Of a DNA stretch of 64,000 bases, positions 63,051-64,000 are shown piece after piece. The notes under the pieces were generated by a model. That model searched no databases and had not been told where the DNA came from. It saw only the letters and a list, made by a program, of their open reading frames with translations. Position 1 is the stretch's first letter. Every line of letters starts with the position of its first letter. The translations under genes and the position numbers were made by a program. Source of the DNA: Trichoplusia ni (taxonomy: Eukaryota; Arthropoda; Insecta; Lepidoptera; Noctuidae); assembly GCF_003590095.1 (NCBI RefSeq), contig NC_039494.1, positions 5,890,001 through 5,954,000 of the forward strand, given 5' to 3'.

Positions 63051-63148
63051 GTTGCATAGTCGTCGTGTCGTACTCCCTGATGGGCAGGAGGCTGTGTTCG
63101 GTGTTGCCGCCCTTCGACCAGACCGAGGGTAGCGCGAATAGTCAACAG
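63051..63148 (+). CDS. Same GPCR, exon encoding end of TM5 and part of ICL3
   Basis: The acceptor is ctgtcatattccag and the donor is CAACAG|GTACGT. The leftover G of the previous exon plus GT gives glycine, so the reading continues AIP-G-CIVVVSYSLMGRR. The tyrosine eight residues after the TM5 proline is the conserved class A TM5 tyrosine. The rest, RRLCSVLPPFDQTEGSANSQQ in part, is the hydrophilic start of the third intracellular loop, where G proteins couple. The exon ends in phase 0. TM6, TM7 and the C-tail are not seen before position 64000 and should lie downstream. The gene is therefore partial here at both ends. Confidence 0.94.
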
Positions 63149-64000
63149 GTACGTTATACTTTTTTAAGGTCCTGATTTTCATGCAGATTACATTCTAACC
63201 TGCATCAAAACCGAGCAAGCAACTTTAGAGACTTTTAAGTTATATCTACACTTTTTAATCGATTTCCTTGTCCCATGAGTTACATAAAACACATTGTTTA
63301 ACTATTGAGTCTATTGATGGGACAGCGAAGTTAATCTTACGAACGGTAATAAAAATCCAAGAGTAATCTCAAATCCCCAGTCATCCCCAGAGCAAACGTG
63401 GTCAATATTTTATAAACGGGAAGATTTTTCCCGTCATAGAACAATTATGGGCTGGTTTCTATCTTTTATCCACGCTCATTGATATGCCGATTCAGTTGAA
63501 CTTTAATTAAACCCATGGTAAGTGCTTATATGACCGTATAACATATATTACATGTTATCGAAATTTTCATAAAATATTTTTTAAATAACAAGTATACATG
63601 TAAATAATTAACTTCACTAAAGTGTACATAATAATACGCAATACATAACTCTCATAATATTTTACACACGAGATTTTTTTTCGAGCAAAACCTGTACTTA
63701 TGTTTGGTATACTAAACGATTGAACTAGTGCAAACAGCAACAGCTAGGTACGATAGCTCTCGCCGCGCCGCGGGATCGGATTATCGGATTTAATGGACAG
63801 CGGGTGGCAGCCCGGCTTATAGCAGGAGGACATGGATTTTTAGTATAAAATAAAATTGCAAAAAGTGTGTCCTATATTCTCCTCGCCGTATGAACAGAAC
63901 AAAATCAGCGTTTGGCTGACGATAGGCAATTAGAGACTGATTTTATATGAATAAATCTTTTTTTTATATGCGGCTTTTCATCATTACTGGTTTCGAAATG
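63149..64000 (+). other. Start of the intron after the fourth receptor exon
   Basis: The intron begins with the strong donor GTACGT and continues past the window end. No further exon was found. The only distinctive content is a GC-rich island at about 63747-63829. Confidence 0.75.
63747..63829. repeat. GC-rich island, probably a repeat fragment
   Basis: The text 'ggtacgatagctctcgccgcgccgcgggatcggattatcgg' and 'gacagcgggtggcagcccggcttatagcaggagg' is far more GC-rich than its flanks. It has no splice sites or frame that would make it a receptor exon. It resembles sequence I associate with dispersed moth repeats, but this is memory only. Confidence 0.4.

Noticed and set aside
63747..63829. GC-rich island considered as the next receptor exon (TM6)
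   Set aside because: No acceptor/donor pair in the right phase and no TM6 motif in any frame.
1..64000. CRISPR arrays, bacterial operons or phage regions
   Set aside because: No regular spaced repeats and no dense coding; all coding evidence is spliced and eukaryotic.

Overview
The window looks like insect nuclear DNA, most probably from a moth or butterfly. It is AT-rich and almost empty of long reading frames. It carries short coding exons bounded by GT/AG splice sites. It is sprinkled with repeat types that I associate with Lepidoptera: short Helitron-like elements running from TCTATACTAATA to CTAG, tRNA-derived SINEs with A and B boxes, 'accgacttcaa' foldback elements, and the 'gtgcgagtcggactcg' family. 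No bacterial operon, CRISPR array, rRNA gene or canonical tRNA gene was seen.

One gene is clearly supported: a class A (rhodopsin-family) G-protein-coupled receptor on the + strand, with four internal exons at 35761-35903, 39282-39508, 57638-57743 and 63051-63148. Their splice phases agree (incoming phase 2, then 1, 0, 1, 0). Together they encode about 191 residues from the start of TM2 to the third intracellular loop. Visible landmarks are the TM2 aspartate, the ECL1 tryptophan, the TM3 and ECL2 cysteines, DRY, the TM4 tryptophan and proline, and the TM5 proline and tyrosine. The overall look is that of a peptide receptor. My best guess for the subtype is trissin-receptor-like, but this is not proven. 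The exon(s) for the N-terminus and TM1, and those for TM6, TM7 and the C-tail, were not found; they probably lie outside the window or in exons too short to recognise.

Layout: 1-35760 is non-coding as far as I can tell. It holds degenerate SINEs, Helitron fragments, a foldback element (7623-8198), the 3' tail of a non-LTR retrotransposon (about 8322-8578) and an inverted-repeat transposon (25313-26455). It also has a weak TATA/first-exon candidate near 487-786. Next come the receptor exons with introns of 3.4, 18.1 and 5.3 kb. The 18.1 kb intron contains a 15-bp-periodic triple TGACGTCGA cluster (50964-51002), a perfect GC-rich hairpin (50674-50716) and an open frame resembling part of a PDZ domain (50040-50363). 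The window ends in a GC-rich island (63747-63829) inside the next intron.

Most other reading frames of 60-140 codons have no recognisable homology and occur at a frequency expected by chance in AT-rich DNA. No complete unknown multi-gene system was found. The items most worth checking are the receptor itself and the unusual intronic elements.
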